From a virus: DNA of 31,004 nt. The notes under the pieces are model-generated. The model saw nothing but the letters and a program-made list of their open reading frames with translations. It did no database searches and was not told the DNA's origin. A program made the position numbers and the translations under genes. The DNA is taken from IMG/VR virus record IMGVR_UViG_3300042876_000613, positions 1 to 31,004 of that record. The stretch is one strand, 5' to 3'. Below, one piece after another: positions 15,131 to 21,553 of this stretch (positions are counted from its first letter, which is position 1; each line of letters opens with the position of its first letter).

Positions 15131-15321
15131 TGAAAACATTACTTTCAAAAGAAATGCTCGATCGTTGTATTGCCTCTGAAGTTGAAATCAACGATGCAAT
15201 TGCTCATGGAAAGAAGATGCAGTTTAGTGATGTAAACGGAAAACTCACCGCTTACCTTTGGAATGGACAAACATACGTCACAGAGTTGGATATTATACCG
15301 GAAGCATTTGACGACGTGTAG
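15130..15321 (+). CDS. small phage protein of unknown function
   Basis: 63 residues, coupled to the previous gene through a TAATG overlap. The C-terminal half (GKLTAYLWNGQTYVTELDII) is beta-like. No membrane segment. The gene is followed at once by a pair of overlapping hairpins. No family recognised. Confidence 0.6.
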   Translation: MKTLLSKEMLDRCIASEVEINDAIAHGKKMQFSDVNGKLTAYLWNGQTYVTELDIIPEAFDDV

Positions 15322-15323
15322 AT

Positions 15324-15365
15324 AACCGGCCCCGGCCTTCACCTGCCGGTTTTCTAGGGCAGGTG
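15324..15365 (+). promoter_or_regulatory. two mutually exclusive hairpins, attenuator-like
   Basis: Hairpin 1: AACCGGC (15324-15330) with GCCGGTT (15345-15351), followed by TTTC, a weak intrinsic terminator. Hairpin 2: CACCTGCC (15340-15347) with GGCAGGTG (15358-15365). Both use bases 15345-15347, so only one can form at a time. The next gene starts at 15400 after a GGAGG site. The layout is that of a terminator/antiterminator switch, though it may be chance. Confidence 0.4.
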
Positions 15366-15399
15366 CAAGGACGTGGTTAAATGAGCGAAGGAGGTTATT

Positions 15400-15756
15400 T
15401 TGAACGCAGAAGCGCGGCAAATATTCAGAGAATCAGGACTGACCTACAACGACATGTTCGACAATCTAGCAATACTGGAGGCTGAAATCAGCCGTGAACT
15501 CGGGTTGCTGGCAGAGTCGGGCGGAATGGTGATGGGTTTGGCGGGAAAACGCGACCATCGTTTTGTCAAAGGGACTCGCAACATTGAGTGTTTTTTCCTC
15601 TTTGTGGCTGGCCCCTATTTCAAAAAGCGCGAGTGTATATCGTTCAATGCCGATGGGTTCATCGGTTTCGCTGGTTGGGCATCATCGGAAAATTCGGAGC
15701 CGATCATCAGAGGGTTCCTGGCTGCAATTGGCAAGATAAAGGCAGAGTCCATTTAA
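15400..15756 (+). CDS. phage or cargo protein of unknown function
   Basis: 118 residues from a TTG start, chosen for the GAAGGAGG site 7-8 bases upstream. No signal peptide or membrane span. The middle (NIECFFLFVAGPYFKKRECI) and SFNADGFIGFAGWASSEN look beta-rich. It lies between two hairpins in the AT-richer cargo block. I do not recognise it. Confidence 0.6.
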   Translation: MNAEARQIFRESGLTYNDMFDNLAILEAEISRELGLLAESGGMVMGLAGKRDHRFVKGTRNIECFFLFVAGPYFKKRECISFNADGFIGFAGWASSENSEPIIRGFLAAIGKIKAESI

Positions 15757-15757
15757 C

Positions 15758-15803
15758 GGCCATGCGCTTGACCTGCCGTGCGATTTCTGGCACGGTCATG
15801 GCC
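15758..15803. other. imperfect long hairpin upstream of the YopX gene
   Basis: The outer arms GGCCATG (15758-15764) and CATGGCC (15797-15803) and the inner arms CCGTGC (15776-15781) and GCACGG (15790-15795) enclose an 8-base loop, with bulges between them. It starts 1-2 bases after the previous stop. No T-run follows. It could be a terminator needing no U-tract, or an mRNA-stabilising structure. Confidence 0.45.
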
Positions 15804-15851
15804 TGAGCGCTGGTTGTGACAGCGAATACCCATTCACAAGGAGATAGCGAG

Positions 15852-16175
15852 ATGAAATCCATTAAATTTAGGGCGTGGGACAAACCAGGATTGTTTATGA
15901 CCGATCCGTTTTTTCTCGGTTCACTGAACGCAGGGGATGGGTTTGACTCGGATTGGGAGATAATGCTTTTTACTGGAGTGACAGATCAAACCGGGAAGGA
16001 AATTTTTGAAGGGGACATTATCCGCATTGAAAATCACATTTCACCGGTTTTTTTTGATCCTCATAGGGGGTGTTGGTCAGTTTTGAAAAACGATATGCAG
16101 TGCGCTTTGTACGTGCAGCTTCCGGCAGAAATAATCGGTAATATTTACGAAAACCCTGAATTGCTGACCAAGTAA
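15852..16175 (+). CDS. YopX-family phage protein
   Basis: 107 residues from ATG 15852, which has AAGGAGA 8 bases upstream; the frame is open further up but without a ribosome site. The family pattern is clear: IKFRAWDKPG at the start, IMLFTGVTDQTGKEIFEGDI in the middle, then a WSVL strand and EIIGNIYENPELL at the end. YopX proteins are common in phages and prophages; they form a beta-rich multimer, and their role is not known. Confidence 0.92.
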   Translation: MKSIKFRAWDKPGLFMTDPFFLGSLNAGDGFDSDWEIMLFTGVTDQTGKEIFEGDIIRIENHISPVFFDPHRGCWSVLKNDMQCALYVQLPAEIIGNIYENPELLTK

Positions 16176-16197
16176 CAGAGCGTCACAACCTTGAGCA

Positions 16198-16235
16198 CAG
16201 CGGCGGAACGAAGTGGAGTCCGCTGCTGCGTTTCG
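16198..16235 (+). terminator. candidate intrinsic terminator
   Basis: CAGCGGCGGA (16198-16207) pairs with TCCGCTGCTG (16219-16228), one wobble, 11-base loop, followed by CGTTTCGTT. The T-tract is short, so strength is uncertain. It separates YopX from the secreted protein. Confidence 0.5.
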
Positions 16236-16291
16236 TTATTGAATGACCACGGAAATCTGTTATAACGGTGGAAACGTTAAGGAGGTGGGGT

Positions 16292-16777
16292 ATGAAGCGG
16301 GTTTTGTTGGTTTTGTTGATGGTGATGGTGATAGGTAATGCGTGGGCACTCAATACAACTATTGCCCCTATTAAACAGAAAAACTTGCCGATTGAATATA
16401 TTGATTGCTCTGGGGGAACCCAGTCAATATCTCAGATGATACAATACAATATCAAATACCTTAGCACGGCTGAAGACCAGATTGAAGCGATAGAGTTTGG
16501 CTTTGTCAGTTATGGTGTATGGGGCGATTTGCTGGACTTTTCTTACGGCTTTGGAGGCGACTCGACTCGACCTGGTGAAAGAATGAAAAAAACGTGGAAT
16601 ATGCCGCGCGATAAAGGCTATGAGATCGCGTCCGGATATATATTTTTAAACAGAATCCACTATGAAAACGGAAAGACCTGGACAGCAGACAGAAACGAAA
16701 TACAAAGTGAATTAAGTAAAATCCGGCCTGGGTTTGATCTGAATAAACTGACTCCAAAATATGAAAACGCCAGGTAG
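16292..16777 (+). CDS. predicted secreted protein of unknown function, cargo
   Basis: 161 residues from ATG 16292, which follows a strong AAGGAGGTGGGG site; an earlier in-frame GTG has none. It begins with a Sec signal peptide (MKRVLLVLLMVMVIGNAWA, cleavage after AWA). The mature part is soluble, with aromatic and Gly-rich FGFVSYGVWGDLLDFSYGFG. No family recognised. It is the last gene before the first late-control module, AT-rich, and is typical of lysogenic-conversion cargo; function not shown. Confidence 0.7.
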   Translation: MKRVLLVLLMVMVIGNAWALNTTIAPIKQKNLPIEYIDCSGGTQSISQMIQYNIKYLSTAEDQIEAIEFGFVSYGVWGDLLDFSYGFGGDSTRPGERMKKTWNMPRDKGYEIASGYIFLNRIHYENGKTWTADRNEIQSELSKIRPGFDLNKLTPKYENAR

Positions 16778-16793
16778 GCAATAATCCTGCCGC

Positions 16794-16825
16794 TTGACAA
16801 TCTAACCCCATCACGATATAAGGCG
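16794..16825 (+). promoter_or_regulatory. TTGACA...ATAAGGCG block, first late-control module (promoter-like)
   Basis: TTGACA (16794-16799) is followed after 17 bases by TATAAG (16817-16822), extended to ATAAGGCG (16818-16825). The same block recurs at 24926-24958 with similar bases between. It looks like a sigma70-type promoter, but a terminator begins only 37 bases downstream, so it would make a ~75-base RNA unless the terminator is overridden. Confidence 0.5.
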
Positions 16826-16832
16826 CAAATCA

Positions 16833-16852
16833 TCCTTCGGCTTCGCTCAGGA
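16833..16852 (+). repeat. short dispersed element inserted in the first late-control module
   Basis: TCCTTCGGCTTCGCTCAGGA, nearly identical to 12105-12124. Aligning the two late modules, this piece is extra in the first: the flanks (CAAATCA before, ACCACCAC after) join up to match the AACAAACCACAACACC of the second module. Confidence 0.6.
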
Positions 16853-16861
16853 ACCACCACA

Positions 16862-16901
16862 AAGCCCCTCTCCACCACCCTGGAGCGGGGCTTTTCTTTT
16901 T
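16862..16901 (+). terminator. intrinsic terminator, first late-control module
   Basis: AAGCCCCTCTCCA (16862-16874) pairs with TGGAGCGGGGCTT (16881-16893) over 13 bases with one mismatch and a 6-base loop, followed by TTCTTTTTT-type sequence (16894-16901). It is a strong Rho-independent terminator and would stop transcription from the early/cargo region before the late genes. Confidence 0.85.
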
Positions 16902-16946
16902 ACGACGCCGTAAATGTCACCCTTCCCGTTTTCCCGTACTGTCCCC
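16899..16946 (+). promoter_or_regulatory. palindrome plus conserved box: candidate late promoter, lysis/packaging operon
   Basis: TTTACG-ACGC-CGTAAA (16899-16914) is a 16-base dyad that begins inside the terminator T-run. After 19 bases comes CCGTACTGTCCCC (16934-16946). The same dyad, spacing and box occur at 25021-25068. TACTGT could be a poor -10, and the dyad would then be centred near -43, the position described for Mor on the Mu middle promoter. I infer a Mor-type activator site; no -35 is seen. Confidence 0.65.
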
Positions 16947-16986
16947 ACCACTAGCAACACCAATCTTAGACCGGCAGCATCCCCAC

Positions 16987-17056
16987 CCCTCCCAAGTGGA
17001 GGGCGGCTGACCCCAGGCAGTTCAGGTGACCGGATGACGCCTGAACTGCCCCGGTC
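16987..17056. other. two hairpins in the endolysin leader
   Basis: CCCTCC (16987-16992) pairs with GGAGGG (16998-17003). Then GGCAGTTCAGG (17016-17026) pairs perfectly with CCTGAACTGCC (17040-17050), 13-base loop, with outer GACC/GGTC arms. The second ends a few bases before the GGAG (17063-17066) of the endolysin. Apart from these and the control module, the 16778-17073 gap holds nothing else that I can see. Confidence 0.5.
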
Positions 17057-17073
17057 CATTTCGGAGCCCCGCC

Positions 17074-17775
17074 ATGTCATCATTATTTCCCAAAATCCAC
17101 CCAGCCACCATGGGTAACGAAGGCGGTGCCAGCTTTAACCCTGCCGACCTCGGCAACGTCGTGGTCAATGGCATTGTCACCATCCCCACCTATAAAGGCA
17201 TCGCTCCCGTGTCGCATCCGCAGTGGCGCGGCTGGAAATACATTACCGGCTGCATCGGCCAGCTCAATAAAATGCCCGTCTACGGCACTGAAGCTCACCG
17301 CAACTGGGTTAAGCATCTGAATGGCCTCCTGGCCGACTTTGCCCCTCTCCAGGCCGCCGTGCTCGACTTTTACAAAGCCACGTTCTGGGATGCCAACCGT
17401 CTGGACGAAATTACCGCCGAAGTCGTTGTCGCCTGGATATACGACCACGTTGTCAACGCCGGTCAACGGGGCATCATGTGGGCGCAACTGGCTGCCAACG
17501 CTGATCCGGACGGCAAAATGGGGCCGGTCTCCATTGCCGCCATCAACGCCACCGATCCCGCCGTGCTCCTGGAGCGTATGGAGGATATCGCCGGGGCGTT
17601 CCGCCTCGACCGTGCCCATAACAAGCCGTCACAAATCCAGTTCCTCACATCCTGGCTGCGCCGAGATGGCCAGCCGGAGAGCATCATAGCCATGGTGCGT
17701 CAGGCGGCTGCTGATGGGACGTTGGATGATTCCGAAGTAGCAACACTCAAGGCCGCAATGGCCAAAATCGCATAA
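17074..17775 (+). CDS. endolysin, glycoside hydrolase family 108 type (N-acetylmuramidase)
   Basis: 233 residues. The likely catalytic Glu is E16 in TMGNEGGASF; the EGG motif near the N-terminus is typical of GH108 lysozymes. The central YDHVVNAGQRGIMWAQLAAN fits the family's VNxG...Q segment, and DGKMGPVSIAAINATDP matches the C-terminal peptidoglycan-binding domain (PG_binding_3). The usual DxGGxTNxGIT segment is altered (PADLGNVVVNGIV). It hydrolyses peptidoglycan at lysis. First gene after the late-control module and followed by the holin. Confidence 0.88.
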   Translation: MSSLFPKIHPATMGNEGGASFNPADLGNVVVNGIVTIPTYKGIAPVSHPQWRGWKYITGCIGQLNKMPVYGTEAHRNWVKHLNGLLADFAPLQAAVLDFYKATFWDANRLDEITAEVVVAWIYDHVVNAGQRGIMWAQLAANADPDGKMGPVSIAAINATDPAVLLERMEDIAGAFRLDRAHNKPSQIQFLTSWLRRDGQPESIIAMVRQAAADGTLDDSEVATLKAAMAKIA

Positions 17776-17787
17776 AGGAGATCCACC

Positions 17788-18330
17788 ATGAAAACCCGTA
17801 TCGCCTCGTTCGTTGTACTCATTGTTCTGGCTGCAATAGGCATTGCCTGTGCCGCTGAGGTTGCCGCAACCGTACCGGTCACAACCGCTGCCCCCGCCGC
17901 CCTGGCCACGTTTCTTAAGGATACCGTATTCCCGGTCATAGGCTCTCTGCTGATGGGATTCCTGGCGGTACTCATCAAAAAAATCGCCGATAAATTCCAT
18001 ATTGACGCCCTGGCACAAAAAGACAACTTCCTGACGCAGTTGGCATTTCAGGGCATCACCATGGCTGAAGAAAAGGCCGCGCAACTGGTCGGCTCCAGGG
18101 CCGCGCTGACCGGTAACGAAAAGATGGACGCTGCTATTGCCCACATCCTGAGTGTGATGCCGAAAATCTCTCCGGAACGCGCCAGAGTTGCCGTAGAAGC
18201 CACCCTGGCGCAGATCCCCGGAATTGGTGCAACCGGCGCTCAGTCATTCCAGCTGGGTTCGATTTTTACCGCTCTGGCCGCAACTCCGCAACAGGAGGCC
18301 CCGGCTCCCGCCCCACTCACGGCAGTATGA
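17788..18330 (+). CDS. LLH-type phage holin, probable
   Basis: 180 residues. An N-terminal hydrophobic/signal-like segment ends GIACAA, and a second membrane segment is FPVIGSLLMGFLAVLIKKIA (~50-69). After it comes a cytoplasmic-type helical domain with FQGITMAEEKAAQLVGSRAA and MDAAIAHILSVM, the layout of phage_holin_LLH proteins. Holins open the inner membrane and let endolysin out. Located directly after the endolysin, with an AAGGAG site; overlaps the next start by ATGA. Confidence 0.75.
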   Translation: MKTRIASFVVLIVLAAIGIACAAEVAATVPVTTAAPAALATFLKDTVFPVIGSLLMGFLAVLIKKIADKFHIDALAQKDNFLTQLAFQGITMAEEKAAQLVGSRAALTGNEKMDAAIAHILSVMPKISPERARVAVEATLAQIPGIGATGAQSFQLGSIFTALAATPQQEAPAPAPLTAV

Positions 18331-18548
18331 TCGAGTCGTTATTGCAAATCGTGGCATTCCTGCTCCCCCTGATAATCCAGGGGGTGCAGGCTGTCAGAGA
18401 AAACCAGTCAGGAGCCAATCATGCTGCCAACATTCAAAATTTCCGTAAAACTCTGGCCAAGGATAATCCTGTTGATCGTAGCGCTCTACTTGCTGATCAG
18501 CATGACCGGGTGCGCCTCGCGACTGGTGGTAGTGGACGGCGGGGATGA
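18327..18548 (+). CDS. small membrane protein, possible inner-membrane spanin or antiholin
   Basis: 73 residues with one N-terminal hydrophobic segment (LLQIVAFLLPLIIQGVQAV) and a polar remainder. Coupled to the holin by ATGA. The lipoprotein gene starting at 18421 lies inside its 3' half in another frame (128 bases shared). Rz/Rz1 spanin pairs have this nested layout, but the soluble part here is short for an i-spanin, so an antiholin is an alternative. Confidence 0.5.
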   Translation: MIESLLQIVAFLLPLIIQGVQAVRENQSGANHAANIQNFRKTLAKDNPVDRSALLADQHDRVRLATGGSGRRG

Positions 18549-18636
18549 AGTAAGCGTTAAGAAAGGTCAGCTCGACCAGTTGTATCAGGATAACGAGGCG
18601 TTGTTGAAGGCGTTGGAGGAATGCCGTGCCCGATGA
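18421..18636 (+). CDS. Rz1-like lipoprotein, possible outer-membrane spanin
   Basis: 71 residues with a long signal: basic KISVKLWPR, hydrophobic IILLIVALYLLISM, then a lipobox-like MTGC (Cys ~31) followed by ASRL. The mature part is ~40 residues with heptad-like GQLDQLYQDNEALLKALEEC. Small phage lipoproteins after holin/endolysin genes are usually o-spanins, which fuse the membranes at the last lysis step. It starts inside the preceding gene in a different frame. No proline-rich part as in lambda Rz1. Confidence 0.6.
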   Translation: MLPTFKISVKLWPRIILLIVALYLLISMTGCASRLVVVDGGDEVSVKKGQLDQLYQDNEALLKALEECRAR

Positions 18637-18850
18637 GGTTGATTTCGCCCAGGGCATTGCCGAACAACGCCGGGTTGATGCCCTGGCTGATCAGCAGCGC
18701 AACCGTGAGCCGGATGACAACGACACCGGGGAATGCAGCGACTGTTATAAGGAAATTCCGGAAGAACGGCAGCGGGCCAAGCCCGGTTGCCGCCGTTGCA
18801 TTACGTGCCAAGAAACCTATGAAATTCATTTGCATTGGAGGGCGTTTTGA
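18626..18850 (+). CDS. TraR/DksA-type C4 zinc-finger protein
   Basis: 74 residues from GTG 18626, with GGAGGA upstream. The C-terminal half is the DksA/TraR zinc finger: CSDCYKEIPEERQRAKPGCR then CITCQETYE, giving Cys pairs CxxC...CxxC. The N-terminal helix begins DEVDFAQGIAEQRRVDAL, as in TraR. TraR/DksA proteins bind in the RNA polymerase secondary channel and change promoter choice; phage copies at this place are regular in Mu-like genomes. Overlaps both neighbours. Confidence 0.88.
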   Translation: MPDEVDFAQGIAEQRRVDALADQQRNREPDDNDTGECSDCYKEIPEERQRAKPGCRRCITCQETYEIHLHWRAF

Positions 18851-19281
18851 ATATCGAGCTGTGGAAGTTTGTTTTTCAGATCATACAGGCCGTGGCTACT
18901 GCCGGAGTCGGAATTTATGTGTGGTGGAGTAATCGCGAGAAGGTCACTACAACCAAGTTTTCCGGCCATGACAAACGATTAACGGCGCTGGAAATGGCCC
19001 TCACCAAATTGGCCGAAGCCGACACCAAGGCATCCTCTGCTCTGGAATCGTTAATCGCACACAAAGAATCTGTAGCCAAGGATCTGGAAACCATGCGGCT
19101 TGAATTCAATCAGAAATCACTTTGCGCCAATCATCAGCGCATGGAGAGTAACGACGAAAAGCTGTTCGGCCGCCTGGATAATTTGCATGGCGATATTCGC
19201 GAGTTAAGTGGTGGTGTTAAAGGGCTGATCAAGTCTCTGGAAGTAGTCAATCAGCATCTGTTGTCGAATGGAGGCAAATGA
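18847..19281 (+). CDS. Mu gp25-like protein (DUF2730)
   Basis: 144 residues from TTG 18847 (GGAGGG 5-10 bases upstream; the stop of the previous gene overlaps as TTGA). One N-terminal membrane segment (FVFQIIQAVATAGVGIYVWW) is followed by a long coiled-coil-like part with EMALTKLAEADTKASSALES. This is the DUF2730 layout found before gp26 and gp27 in Mu. Function unknown. Confidence 0.8.
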   Translation: MNIELWKFVFQIIQAVATAGVGIYVWWSNREKVTTTKFSGHDKRLTALEMALTKLAEADTKASSALESLIAHKESVAKDLETMRLEFNQKSLCANHQRMESNDEKLFGRLDNLHGDIRELSGGVKGLIKSLEVVNQHLLSNGGK

Positions 19282-19592
19282 TGAGTGAAGCATTTAAAAA
19301 CCTGATGGCCGAACATCGCCGCTTGGCAATTTTGCGTGCCCTGGCCAGTCCCAAAAGCGGTGGTGAGAGTAATGACTCAATCCTGCAATCAATCGTTGTC
19401 GAGACAGGCATTGCCAGTTCCAGGGATCAGATCAAATCAGCAGTGACCTGGCTTGAAGAGCAAGACCTGGTCACTGTACGTACTCTGGACAGCGGCACCC
19501 TGGTAGCAGCCATCACTCAGCGCGGCATGGACGTGGCCAGCGGACTGTTAACCGTACCGGGCGTCCAGCGCCCGTCCCCTGGTTGCAGATAA
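19281..19592 (+). CDS. Mu gp26-like winged-helix protein
   Basis: 103 residues from ATG 19281, six bases after GGAGG; ATG 19278 is an alternative but very near the site. AEHRRLAILRALA opens the domain, and IKSAVTWLEEQDLVTVRTLD followed by AITQRGMDVASG matches the winged-helix gp26-like family (called VpaChn25_0724 in annotation). The place between gp25-like and gp27-like genes supports this. Function unknown. Overlaps the next gene as TAATG. Confidence 0.8.
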   Translation: MSEAFKNLMAEHRRLAILRALASPKSGGESNDSILQSIVVETGIASSRDQIKSAVTWLEEQDLVTVRTLDSGTLVAAITQRGMDVASGLLTVPGVQRPSPGCR

Positions 19593-20149
19593 TGGGCAAG
19601 CGTCAGGAGCTGGAACTTGAGGCGATCCGCCGCTATGCCGATGGCATGGAGATCCCGGCGATCTCCGAGGCACTCGGCGTAAGTGAAAACTCACTGCGTG
19701 ACTGGAAAAAACGCGCCGGTACCGAGTGGCAGGATGCCCGCACCTCCGCGCGGCAGAGCCAGCTGGTGAGCATGGAGGATGTCGGTTCCCGGCTGCGCCG
19801 CTCGCGAGAGATTGCCAGCCAGTTGATGGGCAGCAGCCGCGACCAGGGCGCGGTCGGTATGGTGCTCAACCAGACGCTCCAAACCATGCTGTACGACCTC
19901 ATGAACCAGATGGATACCGCTGCCATAGATCCGGACGAACTGGGGAAAGTGTCAAAGCTGCTCAACAACATATCCCTGGCCCTTGGCCGCACCGAACAGG
20001 CCGCCAGCATCAATACGAAACGCGAGCGGGAGATCCGGAAGGATGAGCGCGAGAAGGCGGCTGAAACCGCCACTGAGATTGCGCGCCAAGCCGGTGTTTC
20101 ACCGGACACCGTTGATAAGATCTGGAAAGAAGTCTTGAGGATGTCATGA
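19592..20149 (+). CDS. Mu gp27-like protein (DUF3486), probable small terminase subunit
   Basis: 185 residues from ATG 19592. The N-terminus has an HTH (ELEAIRRYADGMEIPAISEA, LGVSENSLRDWKKR) for DNA recognition, followed by a helical oligomerisation region and a charged C-terminus (RDERE-type run, then SPDTVDKIWKEVLRM). DUF3486 proteins precede the large terminase in Mu-like phages and are thought to be the small terminase. ATGA overlap with the large subunit. Confidence 0.85.
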   Translation: MGKRQELELEAIRRYADGMEIPAISEALGVSENSLRDWKKRAGTEWQDARTSARQSQLVSMEDVGSRLRRSREIASQLMGSSRDQGAVGMVLNQTLQTMLYDLMNQMDTAAIDPDELGKVSKLLNNISLALGRTEQAASINTKREREIRKDEREKAAETATEIARQAGVSPDTVDKIWKEVLRMS

Positions 20150-21552
20150 CCCATAAGGGCAACGCCAAAATACTGCCGCCCAATCCGGATGGTCTTTTTC
20201 TGCCATATCAAGAACGGTGGATCAAGGACAAGAGCCGTCTGAAGTTGATGGAAAAATCGCGCCAAATTGGTCTCTCCTGGTCAACCGCCTACCCATGTGT
20301 CGAACGATGCGCAACCCAGGGGGCCAGGCATGACCAATGGGTGTCAAGTCGTGATGAAATACAGGCGAAACTGTTTCTGCTCGACTGTAAAATGTGGGCC
20401 AAAATTTTCAGCATGGCCGCAGAAGACCTTGGCGAAGTGGTCATTGACCAGGATAAAAAGCTGACCGCCCAGGTGTTAAGTTTTGCCACTGGCAAGCGGA
20501 TCTACTCAATGAGCAGTAATCCTGACGCCCAGGCCGGTAAGCGCGGCGGGCGTGTCCTGGATGAATTTGCCCTGGGCAATGATCCACGCATGATGTGGTC
20601 AATCGCATACCCCGGCCTGACCTGGGGCGGCAGCATGGAAGTGGTATCAACACACCGTGGCTCTGAAAACTTTTTTAACCAGTTGATCCGGGAAATCCTG
20701 GAAAAGAAAAACCCGAAGCGGATCAGTCACCATAAAGTAACCCTTCAGAACGCCCTGGAGCAGGGCTTCCTCTTCAAACTTCAACAAGCACTCCCGGAAG
20801 ATGCCGAGCAGCAGGAAATGGATGAGGCCGAATATTTCGACTTTATCAAGAACGGCTGTGCCGACGAAGAATCATTTCTCCAGGAATACATGTGCGTTCC
20901 GGGTGATGACCAATCCGCCTTCCTGGAATATGACCTGATTGCCAAAAGCGAATACAAGGCAAGCGACCAGTGGGAGCTGGACTCACCCGAGGATTGCAAG
21001 GGAAAAATCCTTTTTGGCGGTATCGATATCGGACGGACAAAAGACCTGACCGTGCTGTGGATATTGGAGTTGCTCGGCGATGTTCTCTATACCCGCAAGG
21101 TGATCGAGCTGCGCAATATGAGTAAGCCGGACCAGGAAAAAGTTCTATGGCCATGGGTTAACTGGATGATGCGTACCTGCCAGGATTATAGCGGCCTGGG
21201 TATTGGCTGGGGTGACGATGCCCAATTACGTTACGGCCAGTACCGCTATGAGAACATCACCTTCAGCGCAAAAATAAAAGAATTTTTGGCCTACCCGGTG
21301 CGAGGAAAGATGGAAGATGGCAAATTGCGCATCCCATTTGCACCAGAGGTCCGCGCAGATCTGCGAGCAGTTACCAAAGAGGCCACGCCTACCGGAAACA
21401 TTCGTTTTACCGCTGAACGCTCTGAAAATGGCCATGCCGACCGCTTCTGGGCGCTGGCCCTGGCAATCCATGCCGCAGGCAATTTCTTCGACGACACCGC
21501 TATCCTCTCCGGATCTCCACGGGAGACTACTCACATGATGGAGAACTACTGA
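20146..21552 (+). CDS. large terminase subunit (Mu gp28-like)
   Basis: 468 residues. Walker A-type segment is KSRQIGLSWS (37-46), Walker B with catalytic Glu is RVLDEF (D139/E140), and the nuclease domain begins FGGIDIGRTKDLTVLW (D294). The end of the protein has AERSENGHADRFWALALAIH, the usual last acidic motif of terminase nucleases. It pumps DNA into the prohead and cuts it. In Mu-type phages, packaging starts at a site near the left end, so the terminus region should contain a pac site. Confidence 0.94.
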   Translation: MTHKGNAKILPPNPDGLFLPYQERWIKDKSRLKLMEKSRQIGLSWSTAYPCVERCATQGARHDQWVSSRDEIQAKLFLLDCKMWAKIFSMAAEDLGEVVIDQDKKLTAQVLSFATGKRIYSMSSNPDAQAGKRGGRVLDEFALGNDPRMMWSIAYPGLTWGGSMEVVSTHRGSENFFNQLIREILEKKNPKRISHHKVTLQNALEQGFLFKLQQALPEDAEQQEMDEAEYFDFIKNGCADEESFLQEYMCVPGDDQSAFLEYDLIAKSEYKASDQWELDSPEDCKGKILFGGIDIGRTKDLTVLWILELLGDVLYTRKVIELRNMSKPDQEKVLWPWVNWMMRTCQDYSGLGIGWGDDAQLRYGQYRYENITFSAKIKEFLAYPVRGKMEDGKLRIPFAPEVRADLRAVTKEATPTGNIRFTAERSENGHADRFWALALAIHAAGNFFDDTAILSGSPRETTHMMENY

Positions 21553-21553
21553 T

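Noticed and set aside
16914-17117. 67-residue frame in the late-control region
   Set aside because: Pro/Ser-rich translation of promoter and hairpin sequence, with no ribosome site.
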